A stretch of 64,000 bases of DNA, from NCBI GenBank assembly GCA_965221505.1, contig CBDCSI010000002.1:1116001-1180000 (forward strand), in the 5' to 3' direction. This document shows, in pieces, positions 27,801 to 34,781 of this stretch. The notes beneath the pieces were generated by a model. That model saw only the letters and a program-made list of their open reading frames with translations, was not told the DNA's origin and ran no database searches. Both the position numbers and the translations under genes were made by a program. Position 1 is the stretch's first letter. Every line of letters begins with the position of its first letter. The DNA comes from CAZPXZ01 sp965221505. GTDB taxonomy: Bacteria; Pseudomonadota; Alphaproteobacteria; Rhodobacterales; CAZPXZ01.

Positions 27801-30077
27801 ATGGACGGGCTTCCAGCGCAGCTGCTGCTTGTCGAAAAGCACATCGGTCGGCGGCTGCCAGACAAGCGATGCCGACGCCTCGCCCGCCACCGCAACGAAG
27901 CCGGTCGGCGCCGAGGGGAGATCGTCGGTCGGCGTCGCCGAGACGGTGTCGGAAACCAGGCCGGCGACGCCGCCGCGCACCGCCCGCAACTGGAATTCAT
28001 GGGCGGTCCCGTTGACAAGACCGGTCACGAGATGCCGCACCGTCGCATCGTTACTGCCGGCTATGGCGGTCCAGGCGCCGAATGCGCCCCCGGCGGACCG
28101 ACGGCGATATTCCCAGTTCGAGACGCCGCCGATGGCACTCCAGGTGAGCCGGACCTTCTCGAAGCCGGGCGTGGCCACGACCCCGGTCGGCTTCGCCGGC
28201 TTGCCGAATGGCGTCGCGAAGACGATGGCGTACGGCGAAACGCTGTTAGTCTGGCCGTCGAATGCGACGAGACCGAAGACATACTGCTCGCCATTGTCGA
28301 GGCCGGTCAACAGGAAGGAGGTATTGCTGCCGGTAAGAGGGACGTTTCTGCGACCCTGTTCGACTTCGAGGTCCTCGGGGGTCGTACCCTTCTTGTATTG
28401 GATTATGTAATGATCGTTGCTGTCGATGTCGGGGTGAGCGTCCCAACTCAGGGCGATCTGCCCGTCGCCCGGCACGGCGGCGAAACCCGTGGGAGGGGCC
28501 GTTCGATAGTTCACGGCGATGGCGAAGCTCAGGCTTGCAGCGTCGCCATCGTCGTCGGTCGCCGTCCAGCTGTAGGAGGTCGCTGCCTGCACGGTCGTCG
28601 GCGCGCCGGTTATGGCGCGGGTGGCGGTGTCGAGGGTCAGGCCAGGCGGCACATCCGGGGTCAGACTGTAGCTCAGCGCGCCGTTGCCGCCAGTCGCCGC
28701 CGGCAGGGTCAGCGACGTAATGGGCGTGTGCTGGTCGAATTGCCGGTCTGCGATCGTCGCGGTCCCGAAATCCGGCGCCAGACCTGTCGCCGGCGTGGCG
28801 GTCGCCTCGTCCGATTCGGCGCCGAAAACGTCGCCCGGCAGCCGGGCGCGTATCTGGAAGCCGTAGGCGGTGCGGGCTGTGAGGCCGGTCACCGTATGGC
28901 TTGCGGTGGTCGCGCTGCTGCCTGCAATATCGGTCCAGCCGCCGTAATCGCCGGCGCCCGCCTTCTGCCGATATTGCCAGCCGGTGACGCCGGAGAGCGC
29001 GTGCCAGGCAAGCGCCGCCTGCCGGTCGCCGGCCGTTGCGACGAAGCCGGTCGGTTTCAGATCGAGCGTCGCCGTTATGGCCTCGGCGGCCGGCCCTGCG
29101 CCGCCGCTTGCATTCACGGCGCGCCACTGGAACTGGTAGCTGTTGTTATTGGTCAGGCCAGAGACGACATACTGCACCGTGTCGCCGGCGCAGAGCGCGC
29201 TGCCGCACGTCATGTCGAGCCAGCCGGGCCAGCTGTTGAGACCCGCGAGACGCTGGCGATATTGCCAGCTGACGGGCGCGCCGCCTGCGGCCGGGGCTGC
29301 CCACAACAGGGTGACCCGGCTATTGCCGGGCCGAACGGCCGGACTTGCCGGCGCGCCCGGCAGCTCCTCGACCGTGACCCAGACCTGGGCGTCCGATCCC
29401 GTATAGCCGCCGCCGGACGGTTCCACGCTCACGATCACGATGTCGTCCTCGGTGTCGCTGTCCCGGACGCCGGTGACCGTTACCGGCTGGGAAGTGGACC
29501 AGTCGGTGGTGGTGAAGTTCAGGACGGTCGGACTCACCGTCGCCACGCCCGAATCGCCGCTGGTCACGGCAACTGTCACATTCCTGCGCGGCTTTTTCGA
29601 CAACGCGACGGTAAATTCCCCCGAGGCCTCTTCCGATATCGTCGGCAGGATCACAGGTTGCGCCAAGACCGTTCCCCCCAGCGTGGATGGAAAGACCCAC
29701 ACCGTGAACGTCCGGGTGTCGACGCGGTTGTTCGCGTCGGTCGCCTGCACGGAGACAGTGACGGTTTCGACTGCCAGCGCCGTCACTGCAAGCGTAAACC
29801 GGTATACGCTTCCGTCACGGGTGACAGTCCCCGCCTCGGCGGTCACCGCACTCGAATCGCTGCTGTCGACACTTATGGTGACCGTCCCGAGATCGCTCCC
29901 GTCGGAGCTGTACAGACTGGCGTCAATATTTCTTACGTCATCCACCTCGAGCCGGTAATTGTCAATGAAATTCAGAACCGGGGATGCGTTCGCCGGTCCG
30001 ACAAGGCACAGCATTATCAGGAAATAGCCGAACGGCGAGACTCGGGTCGCCGGTCGTTTCGGACGGTTCGACAACAT
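18870..30077 (-). CDS. Giant secreted repeat protein: Ig/FN3 domains, 17 Calx-beta-like repeats, C-terminal beta-barrel (autotransporter-like)
   Basis: A 3735-residue surface-type protein. The ATG at 30077 is chosen because it directly precedes a signal peptide (MLSNRPKRP..., hydrophobic 'FGYFLIMLCLVGPANA', cut before SP) and a promoter-like TTGACC-18-TATGTT lies just upstream; an in-frame ATG at 30137 would add 20 residues. Order: Ig-like domain, one divergent Calx-like unit, seven fibronectin type III domains (many with 'WQYRQK' and 'TGLTNG') interrupted by an Ig/cadherin-like 'PAATGGNGALSYSL' module, an unassigned segment with a Cys pair, a second such module, 17 identical-length 106-residue repeats (about residues 1360-3160), an eighth FN3 domain, an Ala/Arg-rich helix linker, and a ~410-residue beta-barrel ending in LRLDLRF with terminal Phe, as in outer-membrane autotransporters. 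Likely role: adhesion or surface display, possibly host-associated (inference). Confidence 0.85.
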   Translation of the reverse strand: MLSNRPKRPATRVSPFGYFLIMLCLVGPANASPVLNFIDNYRLEVDDVRNIDASLYSSDGSDLGTVTISVDSSDSSAVTAEAGTVTRDGSVYRFTLAVTALAVETVTVSVQATDANNRVDTRTFTVWVFPSTLGGTVLAQPVILPTISEEASGEFTVALSKKPRRNVTVAVTSGDSGVATVSPTVLNFTTTDWSTSQPVTVTGVRDSDTEDDIVIVSVEPSGGGYTGSDAQVWVTVEELPGAPASPAVRPGNSRVTLLWAAPAAGGAPVSWQYRQRLAGLNSWPGWLDMTCGSALCAGDTVQYVVSGLTNNNSYQFQWRAVNASGGAGPAAEAITATLDLKPTGFVATAGDRQAALAWHALSGVTGWQYRQKAGAGDYGGWTDIAGSSATTASHTVTGLTARTAYGFQIRARLPGDVFGAESDEATATPATGLAPDFGTATIADRQFDQHTPITSLTLPAATGGNGALSYSLTPDVPPGLTLDTATRAITGAPTTVQAATSYSWTATDDDGDAASLSFAIAVNYRTAPPTGFAAVPGDGQIALSWDAHPDIDSNDHYIIQYKKGTTPEDLEVEQGRRNVPLTGSNTSFLLTGLDNGEQYVFGLVAFDGQTNSVSPYAIVFATPFGKPAKPTGVVATPGFEKVRLTWSAIGGVSNWEYRRRSAGGAFGAWTAIAGSNDATVRHLVTGLVNGTAHEFQLRAVRGGVAGLVSDTVSATPTDDLPSAPTGFVAVAGEASASLVWQPPTDVLFDKQQLRWKPVHLLPFTTGDSWTDLAADVASHSVAGLTNGILYRFELRAATVRGAGPAAGADAAPAIVAPGKPWGLRAEAGDGTVSLSWLPIAIATGWQYRQKQGAGAFGAWIDIAGSGARTASHDVTGLTNGETYAFRVRAMRSGVNGPVSDEVEAMPAMTPTGFFAIASQTVPDVVNLRWTASANDAISGWQYQLAAGTSPFGTDWIDIPGSGAATRAHAVSDLAVGTTWRFRVRAVIGDAAQQESAEKSATPQALSGWLNFKTDGCSATLPANSTGVTLTRNGGPVEIPVALFADDCTPMRDHGTGGSDWDKVVAISLQWQDTGAVDVAIPGFNYRTYSNYNYEFIQPIVYKYGEMRIRLSPGATASTASFRVRLDDYSLEGDAGDDRFERVHGLPVTLVGNPLFAADAGIADRHYALNKTIVPPALPAATGGEGKLTYTISPALPAGLVFDGDGDDDLGLDAGAAPTLTGAPGAIRPWTVYTLTVHDADSDRSAADSDSIDFRLRVNAPPAVANAVADRTVLLGATETVELASADSPVFGDLNADDVLNIVAVSDGDEQTDPPVTVTRSGSRLSLTGAGEGVNEITLYAIDLGGAVAADSFRVESIIPTLALSGGPLALAEGGGDGSFTVALSHPPTGDVTVAVAGGDGARALPASLHFTSTNWSAAQTVTVSPADDPDAADESLAVTLTASGTTEYASVTGSVAVTVADDETAGLAVIGGPLALAEGGDDGSFTVALSHPPRGDVTVAVAGGDGARASPASLLFTATNWNAAQKVTVSPADDPDAADESLTVALTASGATEFASVTGSVAVTVADDETAGLAVTGGPLALEEGGGDGSFTVALSHPPTGDVTVAVAGGDGARALPASLYFTSTNWSAAQTVTVSPADDPDAADESLTVALTASGATEYGSVEGSVAVTVADDETAGLTVTGGPLALAEGGGDGSFTVALSHPPTGDVTVAVAVGDGARASPASLGFTSTNWSAAQTVTVSPADDPDAADESLTVALTASGAREYASVTGSVAVTVADDETAGLTIAGGPLALAEGGGDGSFTVALSHPPRGDVTVSVAGGDGARASPASLGFTSTNWSVAQTVTVSPADDPDAADESLTVSLTASGATEYASVEGSVAVTVADDETAGLTVTGGPLALAEGGGDGSFTVALSHPPTGDVTVSVAGGDGARASPASLGFTAANWSAAQTVTVSPADDPDAADESLTVSLTASGATEYASVEGSVAVTVADDETAGLTVTGGPLALAEGGGDGSFTVALSHPPTGDVTVSVAGGDGARASPASLGFTAANWSAAQTVTVSPADDPDAADESLTVSLTASGATEYASVEGSVAVTVADDETAGLAIAGGPLALAEGGGDGSFTVALSHPPTGDVTVAVAGGDGARASPASLGFTAANWNVAQTVTVSPADDPDAADESLTVSLTASGATEYGSVTGSVAVTVADDETAGLTVAGAPLALSEGGGDGSFTVALSHPPTGDVTVSVSGGDGAAALPASLYFTSTNWSAAQTVTVSPADDPDAADESLTVALTASGATEYASVTGSVAVTVADDETAGLTVTGGPLALAEGGGDGSFTVALSHPPTGDVTVAVAGGDGARASPASLGFTSTNWSAAQTVTVSPADDPDAADESLTVALTASGAAEYASVEGSVAVTVADDETAGLTIAGGPLALEEGGGDGSFTVALSHPPRGDVTVAVAVGDGARASPASLRFTAANWSAAQTVTVSPADDPDAADESLTVALTASGATEYGSVTGSVAVTVADDETAGLTVTGGPLALAEGGDDGTFTVALSHPPRGEVTVSVAGGDGARALPASLRFTATNWSAAQTVTVSPADDPDAADESLTVALTASGATEYGSVTGSVAVTVADDETAGLTVAGGPLALAEGGGDGSFTVALSHPPRGEVTVSVAGGDGARALPASLRFTATNWSAAQTVTVSPADDPDAADESLTVALTASGATEYGSVTGSVAVTVADDETAGLTVTGGPLALAEGGGDGSFTVALSHPPTGDVTVSVAGGDGATALPASLRFTATNWSVAQTVTVSPADDPDAADESLTVALTASGATEYASVEGSVAVTVADDETAGLTVTGGPLALAEGGGDGSFTVALSHPPRGDVTVSVAGGDGATALPASLRFTAANWSAAQTVTVSPADDPDAADESLTVALTANGATEYASVTGSVSVTVADDETAGLAVAEGPLALAEGGGDGSFTVALSHPPTDDVTVSVAGGEGAAALPASLRFTAANWSAAQTVTVSPADDPDAADESLAVALTASGATEYASVTGSVAVTVTDDETAGLTVTGGPLALAEGGGDGSFTVALSHPPTGDVTVAVTGGDGATALPASLRFTATNWSAAQTVTVSPADDPDAADESLTVTLAASGATEYASVTGSVAVTVADDEEPVAPEPVIGLTAVPGDSEVRLSWVDPDDGRITGYQYRYGIGASVPPSVPWTAIAGSGPRTTSYRVAGLRNGSRYTFEVRAVSAVEPSAPSSASATPQAGARTAARKRIAQSVLAEVARATLADAADTVARRLQAAPGETLLTLAGQDVTGASALVSPALSRSGEDEPETALAGFWRHRPGSSYAIDDAALLRDSAFTLSLGDDASGVDGLDWTVWGRGDGRRFSGRNRQDSWDGENRAIWFGGDFRQSDRLLAGLAVSQSLAEIDYRTDDDRGTLETSLTTLWPYLQLASKDASLQIVAGVGDGAVEHRPEGEAADRADLRMRAAAIGGRRPFMRLGGLALSATGDAGLARLQTGAFSLVTAGRLRATAWRVKGGVEAAHDGVPLFGGDWLLVPQGTLSLRRDGGDGASGAGVETMGGVRILGPGSRFAVDANGRWLTLHSASDMREWGASVGMRLEPGAGGRGLSVSLAHDWGEQQGGALLGEDVFDLETVPLDRAPLTALGARMGYGFGVRGGLLTPFADVRHASGWNRTQSHRAGIEFAAPGGVAAGLIGESRTEGAGDPERRSYLRLDLRF
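20596..26001 (-). repeat. 17 tandem 318-bp repeats encoding Calx-beta-like domains
   Basis: Counting units by 'GPLALAEGG' and 'ADDETAG' gives 17 copies. The anchor CAAGCGG occurs at 20885 and at 25973, exactly 16 x 318 bp apart, so there is no net indel. Each unit reads roughly '(G)LTVTGGPLALAEGGGDGS', 'FTVALSHPPTGDVTVAVAGG', 'LGFTSTNWSAAQTVTVSPAD', 'DPDAADESLTVALTASGATE'. Differences are concentrated at a few codons (T/R before GDV, A/S in VAV/VSV, SPASLG / LPASLR / LPASLY). Domain-type changes follow patches, as expected from unequal exchange. Confidence 0.9.
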
Positions 30078-30107
30078 GGACCTGTATCTCCGTATCCTCC
30101 CTGTCGA

Positions 30108-30137
30108 AACATAGTGCGTCGAAATCCGGTCGGTCAA
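30108..30137 (-). promoter_or_regulatory. Candidate sigma-70-like promoter of the giant repeat gene
   Basis: On the minus strand TTGACC (30137-30132) and TATGTT (30113-30108) are separated by 18 bases. A GGAG lies at 30091-30088, ten bases before the ATG at 30077. This supports the downstream start codon. The ~110 bp further upstream is clearly more AT-rich than its surroundings. Confidence 0.45.
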
Positions 30138-30254
30138 GTACCCTCGTGCAACCTACATCGTCTTTATTACTCGCATTACTCGGTGGATTTTCAGCATTTT
30201 CCGTTGATTCATAATGAGATAGTATTATCAGGGTAGTAGCGCTAGTGAGATCAT

Positions 30255-31260
30255 TATCTCGACACGCAGGAGAGCCTCGGGCTGGCGCCGCCCGAACACG
30301 CCACCGTCGTCGGCGCGATACGGGCCGCCGCCATGGCAGAGGCGACCCTCGTGATCTCGCTCGGCGGCAAGCTCGACTACCAGCTCGCCTACGGATCGTC
30401 GGCGGTCTTCGGGAAGGCGCGGTTCCTGAGGATTGCGGATACCGCGGGCGAGTTGATCGACAACCGGCGGGGATCGCCGGAGCTGCTCGACGGCGTGGCG
30501 TTCGCCCTGGATGCAGTGGTCGAGGAGTTGGGCAACGATCCCAGCGAACGGGACACGGCCTGGCTGACCGCCCTGCGCGACAAGCGCCGCGCTCGCATGA
30601 CCCGGTCCGCAAGGGAACCGGCGCCGCAGGGCGGCGCCGACGAAAGATCCATCCGCTCGCGATCTTCGAGGCGATCAGGGCGCTGGCCGAGCCGGACGCG
30701 ATCGGCGTCGCGGACGGGGGAGACCTCTCGAGCCTCGCGCGCATCGGACTTCGACAGCAGAACTACCTGGACGCGGGCGCCTTCGGCTGTCTCGGGTCGG
30801 CGTCCCGTTCGCGGTCGCGGCAGCGCTCGCGTTTCCCGGTCGTCAGGTATTCTCGGTCAACGGCGACGGCGCCTACGAAATCAACGCGATGGAGATCGAC
30901 ACCGCCGGCCGGCACGACGCCAGAGCGGTCTTCGTCGTCTCCAACAACGCCGCGTGGAACATCGAGCGGTTCGACCAGGAGTTCAACTACGGCGGCCGGA
31001 TCGTCGGAACGACGCTCCGCCATTCGGACTATGCAGGCATGGCACGCGCGCTCGGCGCTCACGGAGAACGCGTCGAAGACCCGGCCGACCTGCCGGACGC
31101 GCTGTCCCGCGCTCTCGGGAACGCGGCTGTCGCGATCGATGTCGTCACGTCCCAAAGCGCCGACTCCTCCGACGCCAGAAAGGGGCTGGGCTTCGTGCCC
31201 GACTACCAGGCGTTGACGGTCTGGGACGACGCGGAGCGCCGCCGCCGGGGCGAGGCGTAG
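30255..31260 (+). pseudogene. Frameshifted 3' copy of the TPP-dependent enzyme gene
   Basis: This copy matches the gene at 16084-17838 from about its residue 250 to the stop. It has no 5' part and no start. Two single-base losses break it: GACGGAAAG became GACGAAAG near 30643 and CTCGGGGTCGG became CTCGGGTCGG near 30800, both in G-runs. Three successive frames are needed to read the protein ('KLDYQLAYGSSAVFGKARF', 'HPLAIFEAIRALAEPDAIGV', 'NNAAWNIERFDQEFNYGGRI'). Before the shifts the protein is still very close to the intact copy. Confidence 0.85.
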
Positions 31261-31830
31261 TCGGAAGCGCACCGGCAGCGCTGTGAGTTCGTGGGCACGC
31301 CCGAGCAAACGTCGCCGGTTCACCGGTTCCGAGCAACGTGCGATCCGGGTTTGAGCCCCCGTTTCCCTCCGCTCGGACGAGGGTCCGACTTCAGGGAGTG
31401 CGAAAGGACTGCGTGGAACGCTCCGGCGGTCAACCCGTGCGCATCTTGACGCTGACGGCGCCTGATACGCCATGATCTCGGACACGCTCTCTGGAATTCG
31501 CGACCAATGGGAGCCAATCCGATGCGGTCCCGTTTGACCCTCCTGCTCATGCGCCAGTCCCTTGGTCAGAAGACGTACCGAACGAACGACACACCGGATG
31601 CAGCCCCCTCCGAGTCTGTCCGCCCATTCGGGCCAGATGACGACCGACCCCCGTCATCCGTAACACGACCCGTCAGTTGATCCTCCCGCAGTCCTCGGGC
31701 GCAAGCGTTACTGCAGGAGACGCCCTCGGTACGTCCGCTCCGAGATCCTTTGCGGCGTATCGCAACTCGATTCTACGATCGAATTACCCCTTCGTGTCTT
31801 CCTCCTCAATGACCATGAATTCCGGATACC
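30255..31830 (+). repeat. Right copy of the ~1.6 kb direct repeat
   Basis: This is the partner of 16831-18472 (same orientation). The left edge is abrupt at TATCTCGACAC. The DNA just before it is the AT-rich upstream region of the giant gene, so the junction is a clear breakpoint. The right end runs into the 3' end of the intact membrane-protein gene. Confidence 0.75.
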
Positions 31831-32488
31831 CAAACGCGGTAAACATCAATAGCAGTATTATGATCGGGATTCCGAACATCGCTGTAAGGGATTGAAAGAA
31901 CACTCCAAAGCCCGCATGCCAATTCCGCGCATAGAAGTCCGCGGTGTCGGAGACTTGTCGAATGTCGTACGGAACGGGGCCGAGGAACGTCCAATAGACG
32001 CATCCGTACAACATACCAAATTGCCCAGCAATCCTCAATGCACGCTGGACCCCAGGGGGCAGTTCGGAGAACAGACCCGCCATCCCCCTGGCGAGAAAAC
32101 CCCTTAAACCTCTGTACCCCAGATCCGCTGGCGGAGCCTTCATCCGAAACTCCGGGAATTTCGTTCCACAGTACGAACGGACGGGCTTGACGCAAGCCAG
32201 GCACACAAACACGACGCTACCTACCATGATCCACAGATCCACCAGAACGCGCACCTCAATTCCCGTCAGAATTTTGGCCTCTTCCGTCTCGATGAAATTG
32301 CACCAGAAAGCCAGTTTCGGTACGACCGACTGAAGAGTCTGAAGAAGTGCCATCCGACAGAGTTCGTCGGACGCAACCAGACTTGCGACAAAATCGCGGA
32401 ACCAGTGTATCAGTAAACCCCCTGCAAACGCTAGCAGTACGCAAAGGGTTAAGGCCCAGTTCGGACGCTTGGTTTCTTGCATACTCAT
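31784..32488 (-). CDS. Hypothetical four-helix membrane protein
   Basis: A 234-residue protein I do not recognise. The start is placed at the ATG of MSMQETKRPNWAL, just before the first hydrophobic helix ('LTLCVLLAFAGGLLIHWF'); further in-frame ATGs upstream give an arginine-rich leader. Other probable membrane segments are around 'LWIMVGSVVFVCLACV', 'GMLYGCVYWTFLGPV' and 'FGIPIIILLLMFTAFGYPEF'. The acidic tail EEEDTKG would be cytoplasmic or periplasmic. Codon use and composition look natural. The 3' end lies in the repeated segment, and a remnant of a sister copy remains at 18415-18471. Confidence 0.6.
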   Translation of the reverse strand: MSMQETKRPNWALTLCVLLAFAGGLLIHWFRDFVASLVASDELCRMALLQTLQSVVPKLAFWCNFIETEEAKILTGIEVRVLVDLWIMVGSVVFVCLACVKPVRSYCGTKFPEFRMKAPPADLGYRGLRGFLARGMAGLFSELPPGVQRALRIAGQFGMLYGCVYWTFLGPVPYDIRQVSDTADFYARNWHAGFGVFFQSLTAMFGIPIIILLLMFTAFGYPEFMVIEEEDTKG

Positions 32489-33388
32489 GCGAAGGGTGGT
32501 GCCGCGTCTTGCCACGGAATCGCGTCGGTCAGGCAGTCGCACGAGGGAGTTACGGAAATAGCGCGGTACTGCGACGCGATCAGTGGAAACGCCTGAACGG
32601 AAACGTCCAACTCTTGCCGCATTGACGGAGGCGACCGTTCGGCTCGTTGGCGACCCGCGACAGTCGCGGCAGTTCCGCCGTCTGACTGACACTTCGGGAC
32701 ATGTCTTGACGTCCTGTCGCTGGAGAGGTCTCCGCTGGAGGTCAACCCGTCGAGGCGCGGCGCAATGACGGCGTTAAACGTGTCCTGTACGGCACTCTCC
32801 GGGACTCTCTCTACCAGCGCCGCACGGAGTACACGCCACATCGAATTCTTCGTGCCTCCCATCGCATCCCAACTCCGAGCCGATCGTCGGGATCATCATA
32901 CGCCGGGGCGATGCCGACCGTCAACCAACGAGCGGAACGGCACCCTCGGGCAAGGACCTCCCAATCCGCTCCGTTCACGCAACGAACGTTATCCGTCCAC
33001 CTGAGCTGGGGTCTGCGCCGAGGAGCTGGCGCCATGTTCAGGGCGCAGTTCTCCGTGCTCCTGGATACGGACGACGCCGATGGGTCACGAACGGCGGCTG
33101 GGCCACTCCTTCTCCCGAGTCGTACGATTGAACGAGCACGACCGGTGTCAGGACCGCCGTCTTGTCGATTGAGGCGGAATGGAACAGCAATTCCGCTATT
33201 GAAGGGCCGGAACGGGGTGTGGCCGGCCAGAGGGACCGAGCCGGTCCGTCCGGCAGCACCCGCACATATCGGCCTGGACACGTTCCTGATCGATCGCGCC
33301 CTTGCGTCACAAATGCGCCCGCACAAACCTCCGGGCGTCCCGCGGAAACCGTTCCTCGTAACCGGCGGCCGGTTCCCTGAACGAAACC
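32489..33388. other. ~900-bp region without a supportable gene
   Basis: Long open frames exist on both strands (for example 32811-34205 minus and 32911-33903 plus), but they are rich in Arg, Gly and Pro, lack domains and ribosome sites, and overlap one another. I see no RNA gene or mobile element here. It could be decayed sequence. Confidence 0.4.
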
Positions 33389-34108
33389 CTACTCTCGCAA
33401 TGCATGCCGAGGTTCGCCCCCGATCGTCGGCACCCACGGCTTCTCGCCCGTACTTGCTTCCCCCTTTTCGCGCACACGGACCGGAGGAAACCCGCTCAGC
33501 AAAGCGGGTTCGCGGTGCGCGTCCAATTGCGCGGGCTCGCCGCGCATATCCGTTCGCGAAGGAGCGGAAGCGGTGCGGCGGCGGAACCGGAACGCCCCGA
33601 CGGCTCCGAGAACGCGGAACAGCGCGCCGCGAACGGCAATTTTCTCCCGGATCTTGCCGCCGCTCCGCGGTCCCGACACACGACGGTTCTCCCGTCTGGG
33701 TCTCCTCAGCCTTAGAGGGTCCATCACTGCCAGGAAGTGAACGATCAGTGCGACGATCGCAGCGGCCGCGGGATCTAGGCCGGCGAGGCCGAGGAACACC
33801 GGCAGGGGTAACGCCGCGACGAGACCGATCGAGCTCCGAAAGACGTACGAACCCGCACGCACGAGAGTTTGCCAGACGGCCGATCCGTAGAGGACGAGAA
33901 TGAGGAGTACAGCCGCCGCAGCAAACGACGCCATTCCGATCATGCCGACCAGAAGAGCGGCGGAAAACCCGGCGGTAGAAAGCAGGACGAACGGCCAGAA
34001 CCACTTCTGCAACGGTCCCGGCGGAAGGTGACCCCGAATCGCAGCCAGGAGAAGCACCGCCGCAAGCGGCGCCAGTACCGCCAGCAAGTTCCGTAAACTG
34101 TCGTCCAT
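33389..34108 (-). CDS. Hypothetical multi-pass membrane protein (uncertain)
   Basis: A 239-residue frame starting MDDSLRNLLAVLAPLAAV. The first ~155 residues hold about five hydrophobic segments ('LLAVLAPLAAVLLLAAI', 'WFWPFVLLSTAGFSAALLVG', 'FAAAAVLLILVLYGSAVW', 'IGLVAALPLPVFLGLAGL', 'AAAIVALIVHFLAVM'). The rest is very basic and may be untranslated shadow or a cytoplasmic tail. No ribosome site is evident and I recognise no family. The hydrophobic pattern is the only support. Confidence 0.4.
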   Translation of the reverse strand: MDDSLRNLLAVLAPLAAVLLLAAIRGHLPPGPLQKWFWPFVLLSTAGFSAALLVGMIGMASFAAAAVLLILVLYGSAVWQTLVRAGSYVFRSSIGLVAALPLPVFLGLAGLDPAAAAIVALIVHFLAVMDPLRLRRPRRENRRVSGPRSGGKIREKIAVRGALFRVLGAVGAFRFRRRTASAPSRTDMRGEPAQLDAHREPALLSGFPPVRVREKGEASTGEKPWVPTIGGEPRHALRE

Positions 34109-34739
34109 CACGTCCGGCAATATCGGATACCGAACCGGCTCCCGCGCGCCCGCACGGAACACGACATCGGATGCGGCCATCCGCGCACTGAGAGGGCTCC
34201 CTCATGTCCGCGATCCCGAGTCTCCGGGGATTTTGCCGGTTGTGTGAAAGCGCGGAACATTGGCGACAGGGAAGCGGGGAACGTCCCCGGACGCCGTAAC
34301 GGATCGAGAATGACGCCCGCTACGGATACGGAGACATTCTGACGACCCGGCATTCGGCGACGGATGCGCACCGTTCCCTGAGAGTATTGGTCGACTTCCG
34401 ACACCGGACAAGCCCACGGACGCCGGCACCGGGCCGACTCGCCCGGTTTGTCGGCCGGGGCGATCAGACCCCCACGGACGGTGGGCCGCCGAGGGTCGGC
34501 GGCATTCCGTGCCGGGAATCTAGGCCGTCCCGGTACAGTGCAGATCGCGCGAGCGAGTTCGTCCCATTCGCGCCGGCGAGGACTGCGCTTTCGTGCCCGC
34601 CTGGCGAAAACCGGACATGACTTCCGCCTCCCCGCCAAGGGGCACCCGTTCCCCCGTCATGGCGACGCGCCCGCCGATTCGTATCCGACGCTCCGGTCGA
34701 AGCCCGAATTTGTCGGCAGCCAGGCTGCACGTTAAAGTG
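34109..34739. other. ~630-bp intergenic region
   Basis: I see no convincing gene, RNA or repeat here. It separates the uncertain membrane protein (minus strand) from the GntR/HutC regulator (plus strand) and must contain promoters for both. Confidence 0.4.
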
Positions 34740-34760
34740 CTAGACGTATGTATCTATACG
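34740..34760. promoter_or_regulatory. Operator-like element upstream of the GntR/HutC regulator
   Basis: CTAGACGTATGTATCT at 34740-34755 occurs again in inverted orientation at 38006-38021 before the tctC-like gene. It also contains CGTAT (34745-34749) facing ATACG (34756-34760), an inverted repeat. It is 22 bases before the regulator's ATG. It is probably the binding site of this regulator (inference from sharing and position). Confidence 0.65.
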
Positions 34761-34781
34761 AGCGACGGGCGGAGTTTGGTC

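Noticed and set aside
26919..30236. A 1105-codon plus-strand open frame
   Set aside because: It is antisense to the FN3 region. The composition is Arg/Gly/Pro-rich with no recognisable domain. It also runs through the promoter region of the real gene.
32811..34205. 464-codon minus-strand frame as a gene
   Set aside because: It has low-complexity Arg/Gly/Ser-rich text, overlaps other frames and lacks a ribosome site or domain.
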